The notes under the pieces: model-generated | Seen by the model: the letters and a program-made list of their open reading frames with translations, nothing else | The model's database searches: none | What the model was told of the DNA's origin: nothing | In this document: positions 54,409-62,920 of the stretch, one piece after another | Layout of the letters: the number at the start of each line of letters is the position of its first letter | Numbering within the stretch: position 1 is the first letter of the stretch | Made by a program: the position numbers and the translations under genes | Assembly (NCBI RefSeq): GCF_030034735.1 | Contig: NZ_CP125370.1 | Span: forward strand, 1,054,001-1,118,000 | Length of the DNA stretch: 64,000 nucleotides | Direction: 5' to 3' | Source: Paenibacillus sp. RC334 | GTDB lineage: Bacteria > Bacillota > Bacilli > Paenibacillales > Paenibacillaceae

Positions 54409-55296
54409 TCACCGGGCGGTCCGCATCGGATTCCTGCTCTCACAGGGCACCTTGGTCTGGCACAGTCCGCAGCCGGAACCCGCTTTGGCCTCGCCGCCGT
54501 TGAGCACCGCAAAGTCCCGCGATGCCTGACCGTACACAAATTCCATGCAGGCAATTTTGTCATGTCCGCCGTCCTTGCTGATGGCCTGCACAGGGCAGCG
54601 GGTTATGCACACACCGCAGATGCCCTTGCTGCACAGCAGGCAGTTTCCGGTATGGCCTGTTGCTAAAGATGTTCTGGCATCAGGCGACACTTTGAGATTG
54701 GTCACCACGGACAGCAGGCGGATGGCAATTCCTTTTTCGGTGATGAAGCCGTCATTGATACTGAAGGTGCCAAGACCCGCAGCATATGCAATGTGGCGCT
54801 CCGACCAGTTGGAGACCGGCCCCCCTGCGGCGCCATGGATGCTGTACCAATCCGCATCCAGCGGCGCAACCGCACGGTAACCAAGGCCTGTTAAATATCC
54901 CGTCAAATGCCGCCTTGCAGACTGTACAAAATATTCATCGCCGAAGGTTCGCAGCAGCGCCCATTCCCTGGAGGCTCTATCTTTTTGGGCACGATTAGCC
55001 TTGCGGATCGTCTCGCTGATCGGCAGCACAACGCTGATAACGGTGCCTCCATCAAAACTCCCCATTCCAAAGGAACGTTCAAATGCTTCCTGCGGCGTGG
55101 CGTGGTCGGGTCCCACCACTCTTTTGTACTCCTCAAACAAAGGATCATTGGCCTCGGCAAATTGAATAATCGGCTCCTCGTAATAAGGACTCTGCAGTTC
55201 TTCACAAACATTGCCTTTGTCTTCGCTCACATAGGTCTTCATCTCGGCTGCGATGATTTCTCTCATATCCGGTACGGATTCAACCATCCTATCCAC
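54409..55296 (-). CDS. 4Fe-4S dicluster oxidoreductase, QueG-like
   Basis: Iron-sulfur protein of 295 aa, cytoplasmic. The central region ('SERHIAYAAGLGTFSINDGF') and the ferredoxin-like cysteines ('CLLCSKGICGVCITRCPVQA' and the late 'CGLCQTKVPCESRNP') match the C-terminal half of epoxyqueuosine reductase and related proteins, but it lacks QueG's N-terminal part, so the reaction is open. A GTG start follows GGAG. A palindrome TCGTGTATATACACGA lies 73 bp before it and recurs before the MarR gene just upstream. Confidence 0.85.
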   Translation of the reverse strand: MDRMVESVPDMREIIAAEMKTYVSEDKGNVCEELQSPYYEEPIIQFAEANDPLFEEYKRVVGPDHATPQEAFERSFGMGSFDGGTVISVVLPISETIRKANRAQKDRASREWALLRTFGDEYFVQSARRHLTGYLTGLGYRAVAPLDADWYSIHGAAGGPVSNWSERHIAYAAGLGTFSINDGFITEKGIAIRLLSVVTNLKVSPDARTSLATGHTGNCLLCSKGICGVCITRCPVQAISKDGGHDKIACMEFVYGQASRDFAVLNGGEAKAGSGCGLCQTKVPCESRNPMRTAR

Positions 55297-55368
55297 ATCC
55301 CTCTCCGTGGTTATTGTTCACAGCAAAGCATTCTTTCCTTAATACCGCGATAAACATTTCAATCTTTT

Positions 55369-55384
55369 TCGTGTATATACACGA
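55369..55384. promoter_or_regulatory. TCGTGTA-TA-TACACGA palindrome (operator 1)
   Basis: Perfect 16-bp palindrome in front of the Fe-S oxidoreductase gene. A close copy (TCGTGTATCTACACTA) lies in front of the MarR gene, pointing to a common regulator, most simply that MarR protein. Confidence 0.7.
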
Positions 55385-55423
55385 ATTGATCATCACCCCA
55401 TGCCCATGTAAGAAGGTGACTAA

Positions 55424-55879
55424 TCACAAACCCAAATCTTCAATTTTGGATAAGAGTGCGGTCAGTATCTGCAGCTCCCCGTTTCCCAATGACTCCTGCA
55501 AAAAACGCTGCGCCTCCTCCCAAAGCTCTGCTGCGTCGTTGTATGTCGTTCTTCCACTCTCCGTCAGAGTAAGGCAGCGGTTGCGACTGCCCTCAGCAGA
55601 TGTATCCTCCACATATCCGCTATGCTCCAGCGCCTTCAAATTGCGCACAATCGTGGTTCGGTCGAGCCGCATCTCCAGCGCCAATTCACTTACACTTGCC
55701 GGTCCCAGCACAGTTAAGTGCTTGAGCAGTGAGAATTGGCTAATATTGAGTCCGCTTGGGGCCAGATACCGATCATACAGTCCCGTAACAGCCATTGAGG
55801 AACGGCGCAGATTGATGCAGGTACAGACTGAGGCTGATCGCTCCAGCGAAGATTGCTTGTTTTTCCTTGTCGTTGCCAT
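55424..55879 (-). CDS. MarR-family transcriptional regulator
   Basis: Winged-helix regulator, 151 aa: 'ISQFSLLKHLTVLGPASVSE', 'ELALEMRLDRTTIVRNLKAL' and the wing 'EDTSAEGSRNRCLTLTESGR'. An N-terminal pair of cysteines ('SVCTCINLRRSSM') may act as an oxidant or metal sensor; that is a guess. It lies upstream of the Fe-S oxidoreductase on the same strand, and both have the same palindrome in front, so it probably represses itself and that gene. Confidence 0.9.
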   Translation of the reverse strand: MATTRKNKQSSLERSASVCTCINLRRSSMAVTGLYDRYLAPSGLNISQFSLLKHLTVLGPASVSELALEMRLDRTTIVRNLKALEHSGYVEDTSAEGSRNRCLTLTESGRTTYNDAAELWEEAQRFLQESLGNGELQILTALLSKIEDLGL

Positions 55880-55903
55880 AGGTTCTCCATTCTTTGCGCT
55901 GTT

Positions 55904-55919
55904 TCGTGTATCTACACTA
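55904..55919. promoter_or_regulatory. TCGTGTA-like palindrome (operator 2)
   Basis: TCGTGTATCTACACTA, 25 bp upstream of the MarR start codon; matches operator 1 in 14 of 16 positions. Confidence 0.65.
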
Positions 55920-56155
55920 TTTCAAAAATAACAGGTTTTGTCAGAGAAATTTGTCACAGCAGTCGGCTCTGTCGGTCTTTCTGGTAGGACGCTTCTTTAT
56001 GCTCATCTAAAATTTATCTGTAAAATTCTTGAGAAAAGCAACAAAATTTCGATTTGATCGTCTATGTATATAGATATCATTTTAGGAAAGGCTTGGAACA
56101 AAATTGTGGTACTAAATATCTGTAGGTCAATACATTTTATAAAGGAGCTATTCAA

Positions 56156-56944
56156 ATGAAGAATTTAAGAGCAAAATATGCTACTGCTTTCCTGTCGAGT
56201 ATAGTGCTTGTGGGCAGCTTGAGTGGCCTTTCTATGGCTAATGCAGGAACCCAAAATCCATCAGTATATCAGTCGATAACAAAATTTAAAAAGAGCGAGA
56301 GCCAAGGCCAAGCGATTTGGAAAGAAAAGAATATTACGGTAACGGCGAAAAAAACGGAGCTGAAAAATGTACCAGGCTCTGAAAAAAGCGTTATTACATC
56401 CATAACGATCCAAAAAGGAGAAAAGAACTACACAATTAAAACAGATGGTTTTGATGATAAGCTGCGTGATATATCGAGTATTTCAGTATCACCTTCAAAT
56501 GATTGGCTCGCTATACAAACACGACGTAGCGCAGGGGAGACGGTGCTGCTTATGGATATGAAAAATGGAAAGCATCAAATATTAAATGACCAGTTAAGCG
56601 CTGCTGGCAAGAAAAATATTGAAACAATAAATTCCTATAATTGGTCACCAAAAGCAGACCAACTTGCTTTCTCATACGGAGATCCTGCCAAAAGCTCCAT
56701 AGCTATTTATGATTCCCAAAAAGGTGCGTTTACTTTTTTACCTAGAGAAACAGATTACATTAGTACAAGTTTGATTTTATGGAATAAAAATGGGAATCAA
56801 TTCAACTATATAAGTGAATATCCATCGGATCAAAAAAGACTGTATACGTACTCTATGATCACTAAAAAAGTGAAGACTGTTAAAAAATTAAGTGAAAAAG
56901 AATTTCAACAATGGTTAAAGCTTGATAAATACGAAGCAAATTGA
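56156..56944 (+). CDS. secreted protein with partial beta-propeller character
   Basis: Exported protein of 262 aa. Signal peptide 1-29 with cleavage after 'SMANA'. The C-terminal two thirds contain repeated 'S-x-D/N-x-L-A' phrases ('VSPSNDWLAIQTRR', 'NWSPKADQLAFSYGD') like TolB/WD-type propeller blades. No catalytic residues recognised. The ATG follows AAAGGAGC. A strong terminator follows; stand-alone gene. Confidence 0.8.
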   Translation: MKNLRAKYATAFLSSIVLVGSLSGLSMANAGTQNPSVYQSITKFKKSESQGQAIWKEKNITVTAKKTELKNVPGSEKSVITSITIQKGEKNYTIKTDGFDDKLRDISSISVSPSNDWLAIQTRRSAGETVLLMDMKNGKHQILNDQLSAAGKKNIETINSYNWSPKADQLAFSYGDPAKSSIAIYDSQKGAFTFLPRETDYISTSLILWNKNGNQFNYISEYPSDQKRLYTYSMITKKVKTVKKLSEKEFQQWLKLDKYEAN

Positions 56945-56954
56945 CGAGCAAGAA

Positions 56955-56985
56955 GGGCGGGAGTTGCTCCCGCCCTGGTTTTTTT
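56955..56985 (+). terminator. rho-independent terminator
   Basis: GGGCGGGAG and CTCCCGCCC around a 3-nt loop, followed by seven T; between convergent genes. Confidence 0.92.
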
Positions 56986-57460
56986 AAACCTCGGAAATTG
57001 TAATTTTTCCTGAACTTCCGTTTGCCTCCAAGATTTGAATCAGTGCTTGCTGATCACTATTCGAGAGTCGGATACAGCCATAGGTTGGGCGTAATGGATA
57101 CCAAGTAGCGGAAGAGCTTGGAGCAGGATCTCCACCATGGACCATAATTTCATCTCGACCGTTCTGTGCAGCAATTAGGAAATTCCCGCTTACTGCTTCA
57201 TTTAGCCATACACGTTTGTAGGGGCCGTAAGAATACTCCGAAGAACCCTTAGCATAAACTTTACATTTAGCTACACCAGTAGGGATATCTGCATTTTTAC
57301 GTTTCCAGTTGGTATGGTCGCCACCGTTCGCTTCATCATTTGACCCGCGCCCCAAAGCTTCGACAGGGCCAAATACCAGTTTACCGTTGTCGTTGTATAC
57401 TTTCAGAATACCTTTGTAATCCCGATTAGCCGGAAAATTAGCAAGAATGTGAAAACCCAT
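56984..57460 (-). CDS. L,D-transpeptidase-like (YkuD fold) protein
   Basis: A 158-aa protein with the YkuD-type catalytic elements: 'IMVHGGDPA' (His) and 'TYGCIRLSN' (nucleophile Cys in the S/Y-x-G-C-I-R motif). Such enzymes make 3-3 crosslinks in peptidoglycan or attach proteins. It lacks any signal peptide, unlike most wall enzymes, so export must use another route or the role is intracellular. The ATG follows GGAGG. Confidence 0.85.
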   Translation of the reverse strand: MGFHILANFPANRDYKGILKVYNDNGKLVFGPVEALGRGSNDEANGGDHTNWKRKNADIPTGVAKCKVYAKGSSEYSYGPYKRVWLNEAVSGNFLIAAQNGRDEIMVHGGDPAPSSSATWYPLRPTYGCIRLSNSDQQALIQILEANGSSGKITISEV

Positions 57461-57686
57461 TGTTAGACGCCTCCAATTGTTTTATTGAGAGTGAATTTGA
57501 TGGAGTCGCAAACACCAGAACGGCTCCACATTCTTTTTTGGTGTTTGTATCAATTTCGCTCTTCACTTAGATAGGCAATTTGGAGTCGATAAATACAACG
57601 AGTCATTAGTATTTTTTCAAGTTTTCTAAAAAATTACTCGCACGGTTCATATCATCCTTAAAAATGTGGATAATGGTGAGCGATGC

Positions 57687-58133
57687 CTATAACAGCTTTT
57701 TAAGCTGGGAAATACGACCTTGTGACACGCCAAGCCATTTAGCATAGTCGCCTTGCTTGGCTGTAGGATGCTCACTCATGAGTCTTCTTAGTTGTTCAGC
57801 CAGTTTTTTTGAAGACGACCGATTTGCTCTTTTTTCTTTGTACGGTTTCTTAACAGCAGGAGCAGGAATTTGACTCACACCTATGTTTCCTTTCAGGTCG
57901 AGTATGCATTTTTTACATAAAAATGAATCCCTGAAATAGGTTAAAGACTCAACCGAATTGCACAAGTTGCAGGCGACTCCAATATACTTCCGCATACTCA
58001 AAAATCCTGTTTCAACATCTACATAAAATTCTAAAGGATCGCCAACATCAATACCCATAGAGGTTCGCATTTCCTTAGGAACAACAATCCGGCCTAACGT
58101 ATCCAAGGAACGTGTCATACCTGTATTCTTCAA
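57687..58133 (-). CDS. AbrB-type regulator with zinc ribbon and C-terminal HTH
   Basis: A 148-aa three-part regulator. Residues 5-52 are an AbrB swapped-hairpin DNA-binding domain ('SLDTLGRIVVPKEMRTSMGI'). Then a Cys4 ribbon ('CNLCNSV'...'CKKC', 14 residues apart). The last 40 residues form an HTH-like segment ('QGDYAKWLGVSQGRISQLKK'). AbrB proteins govern the transition to stationary phase. TTG start after AAAAGGAG. It lies beside a smaller AbrB-ribbon gene and is divergent from receptor copy 2. Confidence 0.85.
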   Translation of the reverse strand: MKNTGMTRSLDTLGRIVVPKEMRTSMGIDVGDPLEFYVDVETGFLSMRKYIGVACNLCNSVESLTYFRDSFLCKKCILDLKGNIGVSQIPAPAVKKPYKEKRANRSSSKKLAEQLRRLMSEHPTAKQGDYAKWLGVSQGRISQLKKLL

Positions 58134-58199
58134 GTGATCTTCTCCTTTTATTTTCTTAACCGTCACCTGCCTGATCAAGCATTTTTGGTATGAGCTGAC

Positions 58200-58460
58200 T
58201 TACACGGGCTTTGGATGACTCTTGAGCATATATCTACAGCTTGTACATATAAGAGAACTCTTAAAGTAACTTAATCCCTCGGTAGATTGACAAAACTTAC
58301 AAGACTGACCAATGTATTTTTTTAGGGATAGGATACCTTTTTCTTCATCTGTGAAAAATTCTATAGCATCATTTGCACAAATATCACAGGTTATGAGTAT
58401 TTCTTTGGGAATTACGAGTCTACCAAAAGTTTCTAAATTCCTTGTCATTTTTACGCCCAT
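58200..58460 (-). CDS. AbrB-type regulator with zinc ribbon
   Basis: An 86-aa paralogue of the neighbouring protein without its C-terminal HTH. AbrB domain 'NLETFGRLVIPKEILITCDI' and a Cys4 ribbon ('CKFCQSTEGLSYFKSSLICT' then SC). AGGAGA lies 10 nt before the ATG; another ATG four codons on is possible. It is transcribed away from the second receptor-propeptide module; the short gap suggests shared control. Confidence 0.8.
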   Translation of the reverse strand: MGVKMTRNLETFGRLVIPKEILITCDICANDAIEFFTDEEKGILSLKKYIGQSCKFCQSTEGLSYFKSSLICTSCRYMLKSHPKPV

Positions 58461-58519
58461 CAACCAATACTCTCCTATTAAAAAGATAAAAAGCAATAAA
58501 ATAAAAGCATTTATTGTTG

Positions 58520-58541
58520 TTCCAGAAGATGGTATTATCAT
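58520..58541 (+). promoter_or_regulatory. conserved element upstream of receptor gene 2
   Basis: TTCCAGAAGATGGTAT followed by TATCAT, matching 39,713-39,734 in 20 of 22 positions, 120 bp before the receptor start and just upstream of the divergent AbrB-ribbon gene. Candidate operator or promoter element. Confidence 0.6.
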
Positions 58542-58639
58542 GAATAGAAAAAATATTAACTATACTATAAGTTTTCCAATCCATTTTTTTGTTGAAATTT
58601 GTACTAATTTAAAGTTCACGCTGAAAGGGTGGTTTATCC

Positions 58640-60025
58640 ATGGAAATCACACCTACGATACAGGCAGAAATTCAAACCTATCTAAAACGAAAAGGCTTAA
58701 CCATGACCGAATTTGGTCGCATTATTGATTTGAATGTAGGTACAGTTAGTGGCATTGTGACGGGCAATCGTTCTATTTCTGTTCACCAATTGGATTGCAT
58801 TACTGCGGGAATGAATTTACCCCTGGATTATTTTTACGAACGTTACATTGAAGAGTGCATTGAAGAATCTCCACTAAACTGGAAAAAAATCAGCCCATTC
58901 CTATACCGATGCATTGAGCTAGGGCGACTGGACTGCTTGCAGCGAGTTGTAATTCTGTTGTTGGATAACCTTACTTATCCGCCGTCGCTCTTTGAAGTTG
59001 CAGAAAATGTGTATAAAGACGGCTACAATGAAGCAGCAGCATACCTGTACAAGAAGGTGGCTGAAAGTGAGAAGCACCAGCATTCAGAGCGATTGGCGAT
59101 CTGCCAGTATCGCCTGTTCCAAATCAACATCGGACATGATCGGGCTGTCAATCTTCAAGCTGCCACCGAATTTGCCCCTTTTGTTGATCGCTTGGACGAG
59201 ATAGAGCAATTAGATGCTTTAAAAGATTTAGCAAACGTGTACAGATCATTAAGTTTGTGGGACAAGGTTTATGAATTTTCATCTCAAATGGGTCAATTAG
59301 GACAGCTCCAATATAATTTGGTTCACAACTCCAAGCGAAAAGAGACAGAGCCACGAAAAAAGCTAAGTAGGCCGCTGTTTGTATACATAACTTACGCCGA
59401 ACTTCTGTGTGCTAGTGCTTGCGATGCAAAAGGAGATCATGAACAGGCATTAAAACACATTCGTCGTTATACCGATCTAAGTTGGGTGAAGGAGAAGGAC
59501 CCTGATGCGCTTTATTGGAAGCAGCAATATCAGCAATGGGCGAAAATTAATACTTACGTAAACAGACTTATGTCTGGAGATGTTAGTGTCCTGTCGGATT
59601 ACGTGGAGTACATAGCTGGTGAAAAAGAGATTCTTGCCGAGCTACTAAACGTCATTGAAGTAGCCAACCGATACAATGTGGATGTGGACCATATTCTACA
59701 GCGTTTTGAGTCCCAAATTGCAGCTTATCAGGAACCGTCATCTTCTGACATGTATACACAACAAGTTTTACCGGAAGAATACGTACGGTTTTGGTACAAG
59801 ATGGCTAAGTACAGTCTAAATAAAGGTAGATATCCATATGGTTTCAAATGTCTGCTAAATGCATGGGAAAAGGCTGAATTCATTAATAAAGGACTACTTT
59901 CGCATAATTGTGCAATGTTATTTGAACGATTCAAAGCGTATGCCGTTTCTGAAACCCGAGATCAGTTGCAAAGTCTATGGGAAAAAATTGATCAAAAAGA
60001 TGGTTTTCTTCTTGACGGTAACTAG
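58640..60025 (+). CDS. HTH/helical-repeat receptor-regulator (RRNPP/Alo-like), copy 2
   Basis: A 461-aa paralogue of the protein at 39,826, with the same order: XRE helix-turn-helix ('LTMTEFGRIIDLNVGTVSGI', 'GNRSISVHQLDCI') followed by TPR-like helices. Long identical stretches occur ('YVNRLMSGDVSVLSDYV', 'SERLAICQYRLF'). The ATG follows GAAAGGGTGG, the same leader as copy 1. The propeptide gene overlaps its 3' end and a Spo0E-like gene follows. Two AbrB-type genes are divergent from it. Confidence 0.87.
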   Translation: MEITPTIQAEIQTYLKRKGLTMTEFGRIIDLNVGTVSGIVTGNRSISVHQLDCITAGMNLPLDYFYERYIEECIEESPLNWKKISPFLYRCIELGRLDCLQRVVILLLDNLTYPPSLFEVAENVYKDGYNEAAAYLYKKVAESEKHQHSERLAICQYRLFQINIGHDRAVNLQAATEFAPFVDRLDEIEQLDALKDLANVYRSLSLWDKVYEFSSQMGQLGQLQYNLVHNSKRKETEPRKKLSRPLFVYITYAELLCASACDAKGDHEQALKHIRRYTDLSWVKEKDPDALYWKQQYQQWAKINTYVNRLMSGDVSVLSDYVEYIAGEKEILAELLNVIEVANRYNVDVDHILQRFESQIAAYQEPSSSDMYTQQVLPEEYVRFWYKMAKYSLNKGRYPYGFKCLLNAWEKAEFINKGLLSHNCAMLFERFKAYAVSETRDQLQSLWEKIDQKDGFLLDGN

Positions 60026-60113
60026 CTTATTGCGGGTATTCGCAGTACCAGTGCAAGCTGGGAATCCAAGTTATGGTATAATCCAAACTAATGGACACGT
60101 TAGTGGATCTTGA
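59988..60113 (+). CDS. exported signalling propeptide (AloP/Phr-like), copy 2
   Basis: A 41-aa frame read from TTG: 'MIKKMVFFLTVTSLLRVFAV' then 'PVQAGNPSYGIIQTNGHVSG' and S. The start parallels copy 1 (MKNKMVLTLLVTS). A signal-peptidase site after 'PVQA' is likely. The tail 'TNGHVSGS' resembles 'PTGHHGGF' of copy 1. It overlaps the receptor gene by 38 bp; an ATG at 60,000 is an alternative start. Confidence 0.7.
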   Translation: MIKKMVFFLTVTSLLRVFAVPVQAGNPSYGIIQTNGHVSGS

Positions 60114-60145
60114 TCCAAGTAATCATCTTCATATTCATTACAATG

Positions 60146-60171
60146 GACCAGCTTATTGCTGGTCTTTTTTT
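60146..60171 (+). terminator. terminator after propeptide 2
   Basis: GACCAGC and GCTGGTC around a 5-nt loop, followed by seven T. It matches the position of the terminator in copy 1. Confidence 0.88.
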
Positions 60172-60223
60172 GGATTATTTTGTAATTTCTTGGCTCAAAA
60201 AAGGACATGAAGTATTTGTTCAT

Positions 60224-60254
60224 TACCTCCTAAAATGAGATTCACTAGGAGGTA
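60224..60254 (+). promoter_or_regulatory. inverted repeat covering the Spo0E-like gene's ribosome site, copy 2
   Basis: TACCTCCTA (60,224-60,232) is the exact complement of TAGGAGGTA (60,246-60,254), which contains the AGGAGG ribosome site. The position matches copy 1, but the arm sequences differ in a compensated way. Confidence 0.65.
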
Positions 60255-60260
60255 TGCAGG

Positions 60261-60458
60261 ATGAACAGGGATGAAACGTTAACGTTAATTCAGCAGATGG
60301 AATACGCCAGACAACACTTGCATGAGCTTTACGAAGAGTATGGCTTCGGACACGCTTGTGTACTTGAGCAGTCTATGCTTTTGGATGAACTGATTAATCA
60401 GTACAACCGTATGTTTCACCAGAAATCTGCCTCACTATGTTTAGAGCCAAATCATTGA
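60261..60458 (+). CDS. Spo0E-like Spo0A-phosphatase, copy 2
   Basis: A 65-aa Spo0E-family protein. Signature 'QSMLLDELINQYNRMF' with the functional Asp; close match to copy 1 ('QSMILDKLINQYNRLF'). AGGAGG lies 8 nt before the ATG inside an inverted repeat. Its position behind the receptor-propeptide pair is the same as in copy 1. Confidence 0.9.
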   Translation: MNRDETLTLIQQMEYARQHLHELYEEYGFGHACVLEQSMLLDELINQYNRMFHQKSASLCLEPNH

Positions 60459-60866
60459 CAAGACGATGCTATATTCAGTCCATCCCCCCATTCTTTTTAT
60501 TGAAAACTGTGACTTCTCCCTCATAACGTTTATCATTATTCTATATAATGACTTATTTTAAAATAAAATACATGTTCATGGAATAATATGTTAATAAGTT
60601 AGGGAGATGCATACTTTGCATTCGCAATAGTAGCCAGGCTGACATATAAAATGTAGAAAGTATAGCTGCTAAATGATATTGCTGTACTTTTGGAAATTCT
60701 TTATTAGTCATATAGCAAAATTGGAACTTATACATACTGGGGTTGATTAATAAAGACCATTCCTGTCTTGGAAAGAGGTGGTCACTTATTATTCATTCCA
60801 TTCAATTAGAGTGAGTTAAGATCAGTTTAGGTACAACAAAATTTCATGAGAGAGAAGGCTATGAAT
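60459..60866. other. AT-rich gap without a gene
   Basis: About 400 bases with no convincing frame. It precedes a secreted protein gene and must hold its promoter, which I could not place. Confidence 0.5.
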
Positions 60867-61373
60867 ATGAAAAGTATTAAAAAAGCTTCATTATTATCTG
60901 TTTTGTCTTTAGCCGTTGCCATTCCATTAACTGCTTCTGCTGCAGCTACGACCGATCTTGCACCAGCTACAACAGACTCAGTACAAGTGACTCAGTCTGC
61001 AAATGAATCGACAGATGTGAATACGCCAAAAACGGGAGATCATGTTATTACTCCTCAGGAAACTAAATCGGTGGTCAATAGAACTCTTCGTAATACAGAG
61101 CTTACAGAGGATTTTGAAATTCCCTCAAGATATGGATATGTTAAAGTATGGATACGTAATGACGGCGACCAACCAATTAAGTTTTCCGTAAATCAAGGTT
61201 CACCATCAGGTACGCAGAAGCTTTCTGGAACTGTAAAACCTGGCCAGATTTATAGTGAAGTTAGCTCGAATGCTTGGTCTACCGGTAAGTTTTATGTGAG
61301 CCTTACCTCAGGTAATGCTTACATGTCTGGTGAACTCGCAGTTCGTATAGGTACTTCACGGGGAGAATTGTAA
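60867..61373 (+). CDS. secreted protein of unknown function
   Basis: Exported protein, 168 aa. Signal peptide 'MKSIKKASLLSVLSLAVAIP' to a cleavage after 'TASA'. A Thr/Ser-rich spacer follows, then a beta-rich domain ('YGYVKVWIRNDGDQPIKFSV', 'NAYMSGELAVRIG') of a kind seen in small Bacillales exoproteins. The ATG is 8 nt after AAGG; an ATG seven codons upstream is possible. Confidence 0.75.
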   Translation: MKSIKKASLLSVLSLAVAIPLTASAAATTDLAPATTDSVQVTQSANESTDVNTPKTGDHVITPQETKSVVNRTLRNTELTEDFEIPSRYGYVKVWIRNDGDQPIKFSVNQGSPSGTQKLSGTVKPGQIYSEVSSNAWSTGKFYVSLTSGNAYMSGELAVRIGTSRGEL

Positions 61374-61403
61374 TTATCTCATAGTTGTTTTGAAGATGGA
61401 TCA

Positions 61404-61429
61404 GGTCGGCCAATGTGCCGGCCTTTTTC
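61404..61429 (+). terminator. rho-independent terminator
   Basis: GGTCGGC and GCCGGCC around a 6-nt loop, then TTTTTC, behind the secreted protein gene. Confidence 0.82.
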
Positions 61430-61437
61430 ATTAGAAC

Positions 61438-61475
61438 AGGACATTCCCGAAATGAATCGGGAGTGTCCTTTTTTA
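61438..61475. terminator. second terminator, possibly serving both strands
   Basis: AGGACATTCCCGA and TCGGGAGTGTCCT around a 6-nt loop with a T-run; it lies 25 bp from the stop of the convergent acyltransferase gene. Confidence 0.82.
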
Positions 61476-61498
61476 GTGATATAGCCTCTCTTTTTCTA

Positions 61499-62722
61499 TT
61501 AGCCAAGCTCCTGCGTGCTTTTGGAAGCGCGTTTGGAGGAAAGCGGCTGAAACCGAAACGGCCAGGTCAAGCGCTGTTTGCCTTTGGAGCCGACAATCCA
61601 GTTGCCTCCCGGCAGATGGGCAAACAGCCAGCTGATGCCGAGAGACACGCTTGCCACGACGACAAACGTAAGCAGTGTCGCCGTAAAATGATGATCGCCC
61701 AGTGAAAGCGGGCGGGTGAAGTAGGATATGAAGGCCAGTACGAGCGCATGGGCCAGATATCCCCCGAAGGAATAACGTCCGATCCAGTTCAGCATGCGGC
61801 GGAACGGCTCGGAGCGCTGGTCTTTTTGCAAATGGAGCAGCAGTCCATATAACAAAAGCAACTGTGAGACAATCAGCACAAAGGTACTTGGCTTGAGATA
61901 GGTGGAAATGTTCAGATTAATCGTATTGCCCGACTGGATCAGCATCGTGTGACCCATGAGCATGAACAGACCAATAAAGACAAATACATTCCACGGCAAC
62001 GTCTGTTTGGCCAGCCCCCGCCAGGTGTCCGTCATATAAGCGCACACTGCGCCCAGCATAAAATAGAAAAAGTACATAATAAAGTTATAGGTGCGATAAT
62101 CTAACAAGTCCTGCCAAAAGGACGGCAAACGGGTGCTCCATGCAGACATGTCATAGTAGGACCATTGCAAGAGCAGAGCATAGGCCGCCGCTGCTGTCAG
62201 CATTACAATCAGAACGAGCTGTTTGCGTTTTTTGGTGCTGTAGCGACGGAGGAACGCTTGTACATGCCCGGCTGCTTTTGCAAATAAGGGAAACAAAATA
62301 TAAAACTGAAAAATCATCACCACAAACCATAGATGATATCCGCTGACAGGTATAATCATTTCCTCGAACATGCCCTTGTAAAAATAAATATTTCCCCACT
62401 GCGCCGTCGACCAGTTCTGGTTACATACCCAATACACAACCGTCCAGCAGAGAAAAGGAAGATAAATATCCCGAAACCGCCTGCCAATGTAACGGGGATA
62501 GCCAATCGGTTTGTTACCATTATAAAAAAGCAGCGCCGCAGACAGGAAAACGAACGTCGGTGTGCCAAAGCGTGTCAAATGGTACAGCATTGCGAGCATA
62601 ACGGAATCCGGCTGCTGGATATCGCTGCGGTAAATATATTCACCAATGCAATGCTGAAGCACGACAGCGAGGTAGGCAAGACCCCGCAGTTCTGTCCACT
62701 CCGCGATACGCGGCTTGCTCAT
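61499..62722 (-). CDS. acyltransferase-3 family membrane protein
   Basis: Multi-pass integral membrane O-acyltransferase, 407 aa, about ten helices. 'ELRGLAYLAVVLQHCIGEYI' holds the conserved early His, 'RRFRDIYLPFLCWTVVYW' the Arg-rich loop, and 'SFGGYLAHALVLAF' the late family motif. Such proteins acetylate surface polysaccharides, peptidoglycan or secreted metabolites. The ATG is 8 nt after AAAGGAG. It stands alone, so the target is unknown. Confidence 0.88.
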   Translation of the reverse strand: MSKPRIAEWTELRGLAYLAVVLQHCIGEYIYRSDIQQPDSVMLAMLYHLTRFGTPTFVFLSAALLFYNGNKPIGYPRYIGRRFRDIYLPFLCWTVVYWVCNQNWSTAQWGNIYFYKGMFEEMIIPVSGYHLWFVVMIFQFYILFPLFAKAAGHVQAFLRRYSTKKRKQLVLIVMLTAAAAYALLLQWSYYDMSAWSTRLPSFWQDLLDYRTYNFIMYFFYFMLGAVCAYMTDTWRGLAKQTLPWNVFVFIGLFMLMGHTMLIQSGNTINLNISTYLKPSTFVLIVSQLLLLYGLLLHLQKDQRSEPFRRMLNWIGRYSFGGYLAHALVLAFISYFTRPLSLGDHHFTATLLTFVVVASVSLGISWLFAHLPGGNWIVGSKGKQRLTWPFRFQPLSSKRASKSTQELG

Positions 62723-62920
62723 CCCTATCACTCCTTTTCCAAAAGAAATCGTATACCTTCTCCATAACACAATTTAGGTATTGTAACGCAGGAACATTAG
62801 TGCAGGATTAACGCTACCTGAAAGTAAGAGGAGTGGAAGTAGTTCCAATTTGATATGATTGCGTTTACAATCTAAGTAAATTCACAACTTTGGGATAGGT
62901 ACAGAAAGGGGGGAGGAAGG

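Noticed and set aside
60553..60735. 60-codon minus-strand frame in the gap after the second Spo0E-like gene
   Set aside because: No ribosome site and composition that fits AT-rich non-coding DNA.
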